Part shown: positions 53,076 to 61,062 of the stretch, piece after piece
Numbering within the stretch: position 1 is the first letter of the stretch
How the letters are laid out: the number at the start of each line of letters is the position of its first letter
Source: Ornithinibacillus bavariensis
GTDB taxonomy: Bacteria; Bacillota; Bacilli; Bacillales; Amphibacillaceae
Direction: 5' to 3'
Length of the DNA: 64,000 nucleotides
Assembly: GCF_050433565.1 (NCBI RefSeq)
Contig: NZ_JBNPWZ010000002.1
Span: 248,001 to 312,000 of the forward strand
Program-made: the position numbers and the translations under genes
The notes under the pieces: model-generated
The model's database searches: none
What the model saw: only the letters and a program-made list of their open reading frames with translations
Told to the model about the DNA's origin: nothing

Positions 53076-53105
53076 AAGGGAAAGTCTTCTAGGCTTTCCC
53101 TTTAC
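53076..53105 (+). terminator. Terminator of the SASP gene
   Basis: Perfect stem AAGGGAAAG / CTTTCCCTT, then TACATTG; a smaller GAGGT/ACCTC hairpin precedes it. Confidence 0.75.
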
Positions 53106-53246
53106 ATTGTTCCTCGAAAGTTAATTGTATTATTTACTAATTTATAGAAATAATTCCCTTCTTTGCAAAAAAGTTTCTATAAGATTTAAGCTAAGATATG
53201 TATGTATGTGTTAGGTCGGAATGGAAACAGCTTAAATCAATCAAGA

Positions 53247-53275
53247 TAAAAAAAGAAAGAGAGCATTAGGCCCTC
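53247..53275 (-). terminator. Terminator of the msmX-type gene
   Basis: On the minus strand AGAGGGC / GCTCTCT with a loop of CTAAT, followed by TTCTTTTTTT right after the stop. Confidence 0.7.
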
Positions 53276-54373
53276 TTACTTAATTCGTTCTTCTGTATTT
53301 GCATCAAAGAAATGAGCTTTATTCATATCTAATGCTAGTTTAATGGTTTCTCCACTATTTATATCAGATCGGGAATCGACACGTGCTATAAAGTCTTGGT
53401 CATTAATTTTGGAATATAAATATGTTTCTGCACCCATTAATTCAGCAACATCAATGAAAGCAGATATATTTGTCTCTGGGGAAGACTCAATAAATATTAA
53501 TTCATCATGAATGTCTTCAGGGCGAATTCCAAGAATGACTTCTTGATTAATATAGCCTTTCTCTTTTAACAGTTTTAATTTACCTTCAGGAACCTTAATT
53601 TTTACATCATCCATGACAATTCCGTCATCCTTAATGACTCCTCTTAGGAAGTTCATTGCCGGAGAACCAATAAATCCACCAACGAAAACATTATTTGGAT
53701 TGTCATATACTTCCTTTGGTGCTCCCACTTGTTGAATAACGCCATCCTTCATAACAACTAAACGAGTGGCCATTGTCATTGCCTCTGTTTGATCGTGTGT
53801 CACATAAATAGTTGTTGTCTGGAGACGTTTGTGCAGTTTTTGGATTTCTGCACGCATCTGTACCCGAAGCTTTGCATCTAAGTTTGATAAAGGTTCGTCC
53901 ATCAAGAATACTTTTGCATCACGGACAATGGCACGTCCAAGCGCAACACGCTGACGTTGACCACCAGAAAGTGCTTTTGGTTTACGATCTAAATACGCTT
54001 CCAAACCTAAGATTTTGGCAGCGTTCTGTACGCGCTTATCGATTTCATCTTTTTTAAATTTACGTAATTTAAGTCCAAAAGCCATATTATCATATACATT
54101 CATATGTGGATAAAGCGCATAGTTTTGGAAAACCATCGCAATATCGCGATCTTTTGGGGCAACATCATTCATTTTTTTATCATCAATATATAGTTCACCC
54201 TCTGTAATTTCTTCCAGTCCAGCAATCATACGTAACGTAGTTGATTTACCACAGCCAGAAGGTCCGACAAAAACAATGAACTCCTTATCTTCAATGTGAA
54301 GATTAAAATCACTTACTGCAACAACATCCTTATCATATTTCTTTTGAATATGCTCTAATCGCAATTCTGCCAT
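53276..54373 (-). CDS. msmX: Sugar ABC importer ATP-binding protein (MsmX/UgpC type)
   Basis: Protein of 365 residues with the ABC domain (Walker A GPSGCGKST, signature LSGGQRQR, Walker B VFLMDEPLSNLDAKLR) and a C-terminal MOP-like regulatory domain (about 240-365, ILGIRPEDIH). It is the orphan ATPase pattern of MsmX, which serves several sugar importers whose own operons lack an ATPase; no membrane partner is near here. ATG at 54373. A cre-like site lies 20 bases upstream, suggesting catabolite control. Confidence 0.9.
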   Translation of the reverse strand: MAELRLEHIQKKYDKDVVAVSDFNLHIEDKEFIVFVGPSGCGKSTTLRMIAGLEEITEGELYIDDKKMNDVAPKDRDIAMVFQNYALYPHMNVYDNMAFGLKLRKFKKDEIDKRVQNAAKILGLEAYLDRKPKALSGGQRQRVALGRAIVRDAKVFLMDEPLSNLDAKLRVQMRAEIQKLHKRLQTTTIYVTHDQTEAMTMATRLVVMKDGVIQQVGAPKEVYDNPNNVFVGGFIGSPAMNFLRGVIKDDGIVMDDVKIKVPEGKLKLLKEKGYINQEVILGIRPEDIHDELIFIESSPETNISAFIDVAELMGAETYLYSKINDQDFIARVDSRSDINSGETIKLALDMNKAHFFDANTEERIK

Positions 54374-54393
54374 AGTAAAGTCCCCCTCTATAA

Positions 54394-54407
54394 TGAAAGC
54401 GTTTAAT
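54394..54407 (-). promoter_or_regulatory. Candidate CcpA-binding cre site
   Basis: TGAAAGCGTTTAAT differs in two positions from the cre consensus TGAAAGCGTTTACA. It lies between a TATAAT (minus strand, 54420-54425) and the msmX start, in roadblock position. Confidence 0.6.
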
Positions 54408-54451
54408 CTATTTGTTTTTATTATAGTAGATAACTTTATTAAGCAAAATGG

Positions 54452-54492
54452 TAAACCTGCACAAAGAATATGTACAACTTTGTGCAGGTTTA
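54452..54492 (-). terminator. Long inverted repeat after the PucR-like gene
   Basis: Perfect 15-bp arms TAAACCTGCACAAAG / CTTTGTGCAGGTTTA. The minus-strand exit (ACCATTTT) is poor in T, so it could be a terminator of the upstream regulator gene or a protein binding site. Confidence 0.55.
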
Positions 54493-54508
54493 CAAATACT
54501 AATCCTGT

Positions 54509-55393
54509 TTACTCATTTTTGGCTAAAATAGCCAAGTAAACTATTAAGGCATGATGAAATTCACGAATATCTAACTTTGTTTTTTCATGAAATTTTTCGA
54601 TACGATATTGCAGACTATTTCGATGCATATAAAGTCGTTTCGCAGCGACAGAAATGTTGAGATTACTATCAAATAATACTTTTATCATATTTAAAAATTC
54701 TCTATCGTTAAGAAATTCCTGCAGTATCATCTTTTGTATCTCATTTTTGTATTGATAATCTGCATGGTTCATTAAAATGATTGGAATTCCGTCAAGGTAT
54801 GTTACTACATTTTCTTCCGCTATTGGTAAGGCAATTGTTGCACCTTTTTTCAAGAATTCATAATGTTGTTTAATTCCTATTAAATTCTCACGGTATGGCC
54901 CAATGAAAAATTTGATATTTCCATATAAATCGGTAATCAATATATCAATAATTTCTTTATATGAAATGGATTCCTCTTCATGATCCTTCATGATATCAAC
55001 TAGAATCCCTTCTCGTTCATTTTCCCAAAGTATAATTGTTTCCTTTTCGAAGATTTGGTTTACTGCTTCTTTAAAATCAACTGGTTTTATATGATTGGAT
55101 TCAATAGAAAAGTAAACTAAACGGTACTTGCTAATGATATCCGTGTTTATTTCTGTTTCCTGAAGATACATTTCCCATTTTATTTCTTCCTTCGATTTTG
55201 GTGGGAAAAGATGTTCAAACGGTATTAGAAATAAGTTAAGCAATTGTTCGTTTTTACTATCTAACTCCTTTGGATCAATGCTTATGACATGTGAATTATT
55301 TGTTACATACCATACGAATCGATTATCAAGTTTATTTGGAATAGTTTCATAATATTGAAGTGATGGAAATAGTTTTTTTAATTGCTCAATCAA
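54509..55393 (-). CDS. PucR/CdaR-type transcriptional regulator
   Basis: Protein of 294 residues. The C-terminal part has the PucR-type helix-turn-helix: NISVAAKRLYMHRNSLQYRIEK and the end REFHHALIVYLAIL. The middle part (about 90-210) is a GGDEF-like or sensory region of no clear match. Relatives control carbohydrate-acid or purine use. Being next to a sugar ABC ATPase may be a hint but they have separate transcripts. ATG at 55393. Confidence 0.8.
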   Translation of the reverse strand: MIEQLKKLFPSLQYYETIPNKLDNRFVWYVTNNSHVISIDPKELDSKNEQLLNLFLIPFEHLFPPKSKEEIKWEMYLQETEINTDIISKYRLVYFSIESNHIKPVDFKEAVNQIFEKETIILWENEREGILVDIMKDHEEESISYKEIIDILITDLYGNIKFFIGPYRENLIGIKQHYEFLKKGATIALPIAEENVVTYLDGIPIILMNHADYQYKNEIQKMILQEFLNDREFLNMIKVLFDSNLNISVAAKRLYMHRNSLQYRIEKFHEKTKLDIREFHHALIVYLAILAKNE

Positions 55394-55547
55394 TAGTAAA
55401 ACCTCATTTACTTTAGTCTTTTCTCCATTATACCAATAGTTGAAAACTTTAAGCTTTTTTTGTGTGTCACAAATGGATAGTTATTGGTATACATTAGATT
55501 ATGGGTTTGTTATAGTGGGTGTAACCGACAGCAAGGAGGAATTTGTT

Positions 55548-55892
55548 TTGGCAAATTTGTATGATAGTGCCTATGATTTAGAAAAAGCAATTCGTGAAAG
55601 TGTGGAATTTAATGAGCTAAAAACTGCGTTTCAAGCGGTTATGAATGATCCAACCTCTCGTAAAATGTTCGAGGATTTTCGTAATACACAAATGGAATTG
55701 CAACAAAAACAGATGCAGGGTTTAAATATTACAGAACAAGAGGTAGAAAATGCACGTAAAATAGTTGAGCTTGTCCAGCAGCATGAAGGAATTGCTAACT
55801 TGATGGAAAAGGAACAACGCTTAAACGTGGTTATAAATGAACTTAGTCAAATTATTACGAAGCCATTAGAAGAGCTTTATGGTGGTCAATAA
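55548..55892 (+). CDS. yheA: YheA family protein (YlbF/YmcA superfamily)
   Basis: Protein of 114 residues, all helical: NLYDSAYDLEKAIRESVEF, MFEDFRNTQMELQQKQMQG and the end IITKPLEELYGG. I recall the B. subtilis YheA C terminus as nearly identical. Relatives YlbF and YmcA act with the RNase Y complex; YheA itself is unassigned. TTG at 55548 with AAGGAGGA 7 bases upstream is the start, since this gives the usual YheA length; the frame is open upstream to 55440. Confidence 0.9.
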   Translation: MANLYDSAYDLEKAIRESVEFNELKTAFQAVMNDPTSRKMFEDFRNTQMELQQKQMQGLNITEQEVENARKIVELVQQHEGIANLMEKEQRLNVVINELSQIITKPLEELYGGQ

Positions 55893-55922
55893 TTATCCAT
55901 AACTTTAAAATTATTTATTCTT

Positions 55923-55958
55923 AGAACGCAAGGAGTATATTCTTGCGTTCTTTATGTT
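55923..55958 (+). terminator. Terminator of yheA
   Basis: AGAACGCAA / TTGCGTTCT perfect stem followed by TTATGTTTT. Confidence 0.85.
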
Positions 55959-56013
55959 TTATCAAACTGAGTAGCTTCCAGTTGCCGAAATTATTTTACT
56001 TTAAGGAGTATTC

Positions 56014-56076
56014 ATTATACTCGTTCTTGCAGGAATTATTGCTATCGATATCGAATATGTTGAATATGCACGATAG
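56014..56076 (+). other. Possible 20-codon membrane peptide with no standard start codon
   Basis: After AAGGAG (56003-56008) and a 5-base gap, codons from ATT at 56014 read IILVLAGIIAIDIEYVEYAR and stop at TAG 56074. The hydrophobic segment followed by a charged end looks like a small membrane peptide, but the frame has no ATG, GTG or TTG: it is bounded by a stop (TAA 56002-56004). Either ATT starts translation or a former start was lost. Confidence 0.3.
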
Positions 56077-56093
56077 ACAAGGGGGAGTACTTA

Positions 56094-56867
56094 ATGAATT
56101 ATGTTTCTTGTGAAAGCAAACTAAATATATCCTATATTCAATTAAATCGGCCGGATCGCTACAATGCATTGAATTTGGAAATGCTTGAGGAATTATTACA
56201 GGTTGTAAAGGAAGTAGAAAAAAGGGCTGATAAAGTCGTCATACTAAGAGGAGAAGGTAATGCTTTTTGTGCTGGCGGTGACATCGCGATGATGAAGGAT
56301 TTTTCCAATAAGGAATTTTTTGATGATGTGATGGATACGATTTCTGATATCGTACGGAAGCTTTATATGATGCCGAAGATAGTTATTTCGGCTGTTCAGG
56401 GATCAGCTGCTGGTTTAGGCTTAAGCTTAGCATTAACAGCAGACTATGTTGTAACGAACAAAGAAGCAAAGTTCGGAATGTTATTTGCCGGCGTTGGCCT
56501 TGCTCCAGATGGTGGTGGCCATTTTTGGGCAGAGCAGCGTCTCGGTACTCAACAAGCAAAGCAATTTATTTGGGGAAACCCAAAACAAGTTACTGGTGAC
56601 GAAGCAAAAAATCTGGGATTAGCTGATTTGTTAGTAGAAGGAGATATTCTAGTTGGGGCACAAAAGTTAGCTCATACCCTCCTCACATCACCATTAGAAG
56701 CAATGTTAAAAACTAAGCTGACTTATCATGAAAGCCATTTGGAAACTCTAAATGACTATTTGAAGAAGGAAAAGCAAAATCAATGGGAGCTTAGAAGTAC
56801 ATTAGATCATCAAGAAGGGGTTCAGGCTTTTTTGGAAAAAAGAAAGCCTACGTTCATCGGGAAATAG
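56094..56867 (+). CDS. yhaR: Enoyl-CoA hydratase/isomerase family protein (YhaR-like)
   Basis: Protein of 257 residues of the crotonase superfamily. The CoA-binding and oxyanion-hole segments are present: RPDRYNALNLEML, GNAFCAGGDIAMM and AVQGSAAGLGLSLALTADYVV. At the catalytic position it reads GLAPDGGG, where classical hydratases have Glu, so isomerase-type or PaaG-like chemistry is possible. ATG at 56094 with AGGGGG upstream. Gene content here resembles the B. subtilis yhaR-yhaQ-yhaP-yhaO order. Confidence 0.88.
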   Translation: MNYVSCESKLNISYIQLNRPDRYNALNLEMLEELLQVVKEVEKRADKVVILRGEGNAFCAGGDIAMMKDFSNKEFFDDVMDTISDIVRKLYMMPKIVISAVQGSAAGLGLSLALTADYVVTNKEAKFGMLFAGVGLAPDGGGHFWAEQRLGTQQAKQFIWGNPKQVTGDEAKNLGLADLLVEGDILVGAQKLAHTLLTSPLEAMLKTKLTYHESHLETLNDYLKKEKQNQWELRSTLDHQEGVQAFLEKRKPTFIGK

Positions 56868-56920
56868 AGAATGGCGGGATAGTGCTTTCTAAGAAAATAG
56901 GAACCACTACTTATTAAAAT

Positions 56921-56966
56921 AAGCTGTCTAATAGCAATTGATTGTGCTTAATAGACAGCTTTATTT
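56921..56966 (+). terminator. Terminator of the yhaR-like gene
   Basis: AAGCTGTCT / AGACAGCTT stem with long loop (containing CAATTG-type pairing), followed by TATTTGG. Confidence 0.75.
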
Positions 56967-57022
56967 GGATTAAAGTTCTACAAAAATTTCAGTAAGTTTG
57001 TTACTAGTTAATCGATACTTAC

Positions 57023-57208
57023 TTACCGATGAAATAAAACTAATTTTGCCTCTGGAGACACACAACGATGTGTATACTCTAAATATCCATCTTTCGCTAA
57101 TCGCTCTTCACCAAGGATTTTAGCTTCCTCATCATTTGCTGCCTCAAAGGACTCATCCAATAATTTTTCCCCTGTTTTATCAAATACTGTTAAAACGTAT
57201 TTCTTCAT
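57023..57208 (-). CDS. YhzC-like small protein
   Basis: Protein of 61 residues: KKYVLTVFDKTGEKLLDES, then EEAKILGEERLAKDGY and the end THRCVSPEAKLVLFHR. I recall the B. subtilis protein YhzC with similar ends. The ATG at 57208 has GGAGG 8 bases upstream; the upstream codons to 57241 lack a ribosome site. Function unknown. Confidence 0.7.
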   Translation of the reverse strand: MKKYVLTVFDKTGEKLLDESFEAANDEEAKILGEERLAKDGYLEYTHRCVSPEAKLVLFHR

Positions 57209-57294
57209 ATCGTTAACCTCCTGAAGTATACTCCGTACCATAATATTCGACTTTTTTCTGAAAAATCCTGCTAGAAATAAAAATAAAAATATAT

Positions 57295-57354
57295 GTAAAG
57301 TACCCTTGACATAAACGGAGATGTATAGTACGCTTTACGTAAAGTTTACTTTAC
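57295..57354 (+). promoter_or_regulatory. XRE-type promoter/operator region with four GTAAA boxes
   Basis: TTGACA (57306-57311) with TACGCT (57329-57334) at 17 bp forms a probable promoter. Inverted boxes surround it: GTAAAGTAC at 57295-57303, GTACGCTTTAC at 57328-57338 and a perfect 16-bp palindrome GTAAAGTTTACTTTAC at 57339-57354. The XRE gene starts 18 bases downstream. Confidence 0.65.
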
Positions 57355-57372
57355 AAAAAAGTAGGAGATAAA

Positions 57373-57579
57373 ATGAAAACGTTAATTCGTGAAAAACGGA
57401 CAGAACGGAATATGACACAAGAAGAATTATCGGAGGCATTGAAGGTATCTAGACAGACAATCATTTCGTTGGAAAAGGGAAAATATAAGCCATCTCTTGT
57501 ATTAGCACATAAACTAGCACAGATCTTTGAATGTACGATTGAAGATTTATTTATCTTTGAGGGGGATGAAAATGTTTAG
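57373..57579 (+). CDS. Small XRE-family repressor
   Basis: Protein of 68 residues, essentially a single Cro/C1 helix-turn-helix: MTQEELSEALKVSRQTIISLEKG, as in stand-alone YgzD/YvaO-like repressors paired with membrane protein genes. ATG at 57373 with GTAGGAG upstream. Palindromic GTAAA operators cover the promoter, so it should repress itself and the transporter genes behind. It overlaps the next gene by 8 bases. Confidence 0.93.
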   Translation: MKTLIREKRTERNMTQEELSEALKVSRQTIISLEKGKYKPSLVLAHKLAQIFECTIEDLFIFEGDENV

Positions 57580-57892
57580 TGATGAGTTTCTGAAAAATCC
57601 GTGGATTTTGCTAATTTTTGCTTGGACATTTGTTGCCCTAATAATTGGATATATGTACCAACGAAGGATAATTAAAAAAACATATGCAGATGATGAACGC
57701 TCTAAGTATATATTTAATCGGGCAAAGAGTGGATCATGGAATTTCATGTTAATAGTGATGCTGATAGCTATGCCAGTGGTTGTAATGTTTGATGGGGTAT
57801 CCTTTAGCTATTTTTTCTTAATGGCAATACTGTTTCTTCACGGTATTACTATGGGGGTATCGGCACTTTATTATCATTTTAAAGAAAATTGA
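57572..57892 (+). CDS. Small membrane protein A (paralogue of the next gene)
   Basis: Protein of 106 residues: helix at 9-28 (WILLIFAWTFVALIIGYMYQ), cytoplasmic loop DDERSKYIFNRAKSGSWN, then two helices with FDGVSFSYFFL. ATG at 57572 with GGGGGATG 4 bases upstream; it overlaps the repressor stop. The next gene is its paralogue: MFSDEFLKNPW against MLSQEFLQSPW, and DDERSKY..NRAKSGSW against YDERYYQ..NRAKGRTW. Not recognised; probably an accessory of the exporter. Confidence 0.75.
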   Translation: MFSDEFLKNPWILLIFAWTFVALIIGYMYQRRIIKKTYADDERSKYIFNRAKSGSWNFMLIVMLIAMPVVVMFDGVSFSYFFLMAILFLHGITMGVSALYYHFKEN

Positions 57893-57914
57893 ACGATAAC
57901 ATTGGAGGAATATG

Positions 57915-58232
57915 ATGCTTAGCCAAGAGTTTTTACAGTCACCATGGGTCATTTTGCTTTTAATCGCTAATTATTTGTTGATGCTTACTATATTTTTTGT
58001 GCAACGAAATGTAGGAAAGAAAAAGCATCGTTATGATGAACGATATTATCAAGTAAATAACCGAGCGAAGGGTCGAACATGGGATATTATGCTTGTCATC
58101 ATGTTGATTACTTGGCCCATTGTCATTATTTTTGACGGAATATCATTTGCTTTCTTTCTATTAACGATATTATATATGCTTCATTGTATCATTTTTGGCG
58201 TTGCGGCTGCTTTTTATCAATCAAAGGAATAG
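57915..58232 (+). CDS. Small membrane protein B (paralogue of the preceding gene)
   Basis: Protein of 105 residues with the same layout as membrane protein A: LSQEFLQSPWVILLLIANYLL, loop YDERYYQVNNRAKGRTWD, then IMLVIMLITWPIVIIFDGISFAFF. ATG at 57915 is preferred to 57912 because GGAGGA is then 5 bases upstream. A tandem duplication in an operon led by the XRE gene. Function unknown. Confidence 0.75.
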   Translation: MLSQEFLQSPWVILLLIANYLLMLTIFFVQRNVGKKKHRYDERYYQVNNRAKGRTWDIMLVIMLITWPIVIIFDGISFAFFLLTILYMLHCIIFGVAAAFYQSKE

Positions 58233-58242
58233 AGGTAAACAT

Positions 58243-59142
58243 ATGACATTACTATTAAATCAGGTTACAAAACGCTTTGGAAAACATGTTGCAGTTAACA
58301 ATCTATCACTAGAAATACCGGCTAATGAAATGTTTGGATTTCTAGGGGGGAATGGTGCAGGAAAGACAACAACCTTTCGTATGATATTAGGATTACTTGA
58401 CCGTACAGCTGGTGAGATTACTTGGAATGGAAGTCCAATAAATTATGAAACTAGTAGTTCTATTGGTTATTTGCCAGAAGAAAGAGGACTTTATCCAAAG
58501 TTAAGGGTAAAGGAACAAATTGTCTATTTAGCTCGCTTACGTGGAATGGGAAAAAATGAAGCATTGAAGGAGTTAGAATACTGGTTAGAGCGGTTTAAAG
58601 TTCCAGATTATCTCAACCAAAAGGTAGAGGAGCTATCAAAAGGAAATCAGCAAAAAATCCAGTTTATTTCCTCTGTTATTCATAAGCCAAAACTACTAAT
58701 TTTGGATGAACCTTTTTCAGGGTTGGATCCAATTAATGTAGAAATGTTGAAGGAAGCCGTTATTGAGTTGAAAAATGAAGGTACATCTATCGTATTTTCA
58801 TCACACAGAATGGAGCATGTGGAAGAGTTATGTGAGAATTTGTGTATTTTACAAAAGGGCAATCCAGTTGTTCAAGGATCACTCCGACAGATTAAACGAT
58901 CCTTTGGGAAAAAGAATCTCGCCATACATGCAGATATAGCATTAGATTTTTTAAAAGACTTTCAAGGGGTAGTCCGTTATAAACAAACTACAGAGGGATG
59001 TTTATTACAGATTACAAGTGAAGCTGTTTCACAAGAAATTTTTCAAGCACTACAAGGAAAGGGATTTGTTCGCAAGTTTGCATTAGAAGAGCCTTCCTTA
59101 CAAGATATTTTTATTGAGAAAGTTGGTGCAACCTATGAATAA
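58243..59142 (+). CDS. yhaQ: ABC exporter ATPase (YhaQ / NatA-like)
   Basis: Protein of 299 residues: Walker A GGNGAGKTT, signature LSKGNQQKIQ, Walker B LLILDEPFSGLDP and the H-loop SSHRMEHVEE. It matches YhaQ in length and resembles NatA of the sodium/drug exporters. ATG at 58243 with AGAGG 6 bases upstream; the frame is open upstream in the end of membrane protein B. Overlaps the permease start by 8 bases. Confidence 0.9.
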   Translation: MTLLLNQVTKRFGKHVAVNNLSLEIPANEMFGFLGGNGAGKTTTFRMILGLLDRTAGEITWNGSPINYETSSSIGYLPEERGLYPKLRVKEQIVYLARLRGMGKNEALKELEYWLERFKVPDYLNQKVEELSKGNQQKIQFISSVIHKPKLLILDEPFSGLDPINVEMLKEAVIELKNEGTSIVFSSHRMEHVEELCENLCILQKGNPVVQGSLRQIKRSFGKKNLAIHADIALDFLKDFQGVVRYKQTTEGCLLQITSEAVSQEIFQALQGKGFVRKFALEEPSLQDIFIEKVGATYE

Positions 59143-60382
59143 GTTTTGGATTATTTCATCACATACGTATTTATCTAGAATAAAATCAAAAATGTTTTAT
59201 ATAAGTACCATTCTAATTCTAGTTTTTATTGTTCTCATGACAAATTTTGATTCTATCATAGGTGTACTTTCTGGAGAAGATGAAGGGAAGGTAGCGGTCA
59301 TTGATGAAACTGGTGAACTATTAGCTCCATTGAATTCTAGTTTGCAAGCTAGTGAGACAGAGTTAAAACTAGAACCGTTCTCTGGTTCTGTAGCGGAAGG
59401 GAAAGCTGCAGTTAAGGATGAAAAATATGTTGCACTCCTAACACTTGGATTAGATGAAAACAGAGTTCTAGAGGCAACATACTATGCGAAGAACATATCG
59501 AACACAAATTTGCAATCAGATATACAGCAACATTTACAGCAACTAAAAGGGCGTCTAGCGACTGAAAAATTAGGAATTGAGCAAGCTCAAGTAATGGAGA
59601 TCTTTTCTCCTGTATCAATGAAAGCTGTAGCATTAGATGAAAGTAGTAAATCAGAGGAGGAATTAAACCATGCTCGCGGGATAGTTTATGTCATGTTAAT
59701 GCTATTATATTTTGCTGTGTTACTGTATGGCACACTAATAGCTACAGATGTTGCGACAGAAAAGTCTTCACGGGTAATGGAAGTATTAGTTTCCAGTGTA
59801 TCTCCAGTTATTCATATGTTTGCAAAGATTGTGGGGATAGCTTTATTAGGTTTGACACAGGTTGCTATATTTATTTTAGTTGGTTTCTTCATGCTACAAG
59901 CGAAGCAAGAGGAAATGGGTGGGATGCTGGAATCCCTCGGCTTACAAAATGTATCCGTAAGTATTCTTCTATACGGTGTTCTCTTCTTTATTTTAGGTTA
60001 TTTCCTTTACGCAACACTAGCAGCAATGCTTGGCTCTTTAGTAAGTAGAGTGGAAGAGGTTAATCAAATGATTATACCGATGACCTTCTTAATTGTTATC
60101 GCGTTCTTATTAGCTATGTTTGGAATGGGAGCGCCAGAAGCAACCATCGTAACGATAACATCCTATATCCCATTTTTCTCACCAATGCTAATGTTTATTC
60201 GTGTAGGTCTTCTAGATATAGCTATATGGGAGGTTCTACTATCGATTGGTATATTGATTGCTACTATTCTTATATTCGCTGTTATTGGTGCTAGGGTGTA
60301 TAAAGGCGGGGTACTATTATATGGAAAATCAAGTTCATTGAAGGATATTAAGAAGGCATTACAGTTAACAAAACGTGAATAG
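59135..60382 (+). CDS. yhaP: ABC exporter permease (YhaP / NatB-like)
   Basis: Protein of 415 residues with one N-terminal helix, a 150-residue outside domain and five C-terminal helices (VYVMLMLLYFAVLLYGTLIA to LIATILIFAVIG). This is the ABC2-type permease architecture; length fits YhaP. Segment EKSSRVMEVLVSSVSPVIHM is typical of NatB/YhaP. Start ATG at 59135 lies inside the end of the ATPase gene. Works with YhaQ to expel Na+ or an antimicrobial compound; the substrate is unproven. Confidence 0.9.
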   Translation: MNKFWIISSHTYLSRIKSKMFYISTILILVFIVLMTNFDSIIGVLSGEDEGKVAVIDETGELLAPLNSSLQASETELKLEPFSGSVAEGKAAVKDEKYVALLTLGLDENRVLEATYYAKNISNTNLQSDIQQHLQQLKGRLATEKLGIEQAQVMEIFSPVSMKAVALDESSKSEEELNHARGIVYVMLMLLYFAVLLYGTLIATDVATEKSSRVMEVLVSSVSPVIHMFAKIVGIALLGLTQVAIFILVGFFMLQAKQEEMGGMLESLGLQNVSVSILLYGVLFFILGYFLYATLAAMLGSLVSRVEEVNQMIIPMTFLIVIAFLLAMFGMGAPEATIVTITSYIPFFSPMLMFIRVGLLDIAIWEVLLSIGILIATILIFAVIGARVYKGGVLLYGKSSSLKDIKKALQLTKRE

Positions 60383-60417
60383 GGAATATGTAATTACGTA
60401 GAAAAGAGGGCAAAGGT

Positions 60418-60792
60418 ATGGCTATTAATAAGAATTTTGTCTTTGTAGGTGCTTTACTAACAATTATTTTTCTAACGAGATTGACTCTATCTGTTATCAC
60501 CCATGACATTTCTTTTGTGGAAATATTAAATTGGGGATCGATAGCATATATGGCTTTTGTAATTGCATATCTATATCCCCAATTTAAAGAGGAGGATGAA
60601 CGTACAAAACAAATAAAGCAAAAAGGAATGTATTATTCGGTATTTATTGTTTTATTTGTACTTGTTTCATTGTTAGCTCTTATACGGTTTGAGGTTATAG
60701 AGATGGATGCTATTACAATAATACGGATGATGATATCTTTTATTATTATTTCTATTTGGACTTCTTGGTTAATACTAGCGAAACGAATGTAA
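60418..60792 (+). CDS. Small four-helix membrane protein C
   Basis: Protein of 124 residues with four predicted helices (8-28, 38-56, 78-96, 101-121). Between helices 2 and 3 is EEDERTKQIKQKG, which resembles the DER...K loop of the small membrane proteins A and B at the front of the operon. ATG at 60418 with AGAGGG upstream. Follows yhaP by 35 bases and precedes a terminator, so it probably closes the XRE-led transcript. Not recognised. Confidence 0.7.
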   Translation: MAINKNFVFVGALLTIIFLTRLTLSVITHDISFVEILNWGSIAYMAFVIAYLYPQFKEEDERTKQIKQKGMYYSVFIVLFVLVSLLALIRFEVIEMDAITIIRMMISFIIISIWTSWLILAKRM

Positions 60793-60831
60793 AATAGACT
60801 GTAATCTCCAAAAATCTGAAAAAGTGAATTG

Positions 60832-60889
60832 AAAATCCGAACTATAGTTCATAATTCTTTAAAAAGAATTAGAAATAGTTCGGATTTTT
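60832..60889 (+). terminator. Terminator of the XRE/exporter cluster
   Basis: AAAATCCGAACTAT / ATAGTTCGGATTTT stem of 14 bp, with a second hairpin AATTCTTT/AAAGAATT in the loop and a T-rich tail. Confidence 0.85.
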
Positions 60890-61002
60890 CATTTTAATCG
60901 TTTTTAGTTAATGCACTTATCTTTTTGTTTTTTCAACCAAATAGCGATTTATTGGTTATACATTCTTTATCCTAAGGAAGTAGTATTTTTATCCTGTTGT
61001 TA

Positions 61003-61016
61003 CGAACGTGCATTCG
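61003..61016 (+). promoter_or_regulatory. Candidate LexA (SOS) box upstream of yhaO
   Basis: CGAACGTGCATTCG has two differences from the Bacillus LexA pattern CGAAC-RNRY-GTTYC. It lies 47 bases before the yhaO start, next to a possible -10 TAAAAT (61031-61036). yhaO is recalled as SOS-controlled in B. subtilis. Confidence 0.45.
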
Positions 61017-61062
61017 TTTTGCCTTTTTGATAAAATAGATACGAAGGAAGGAGGTATGGAAT

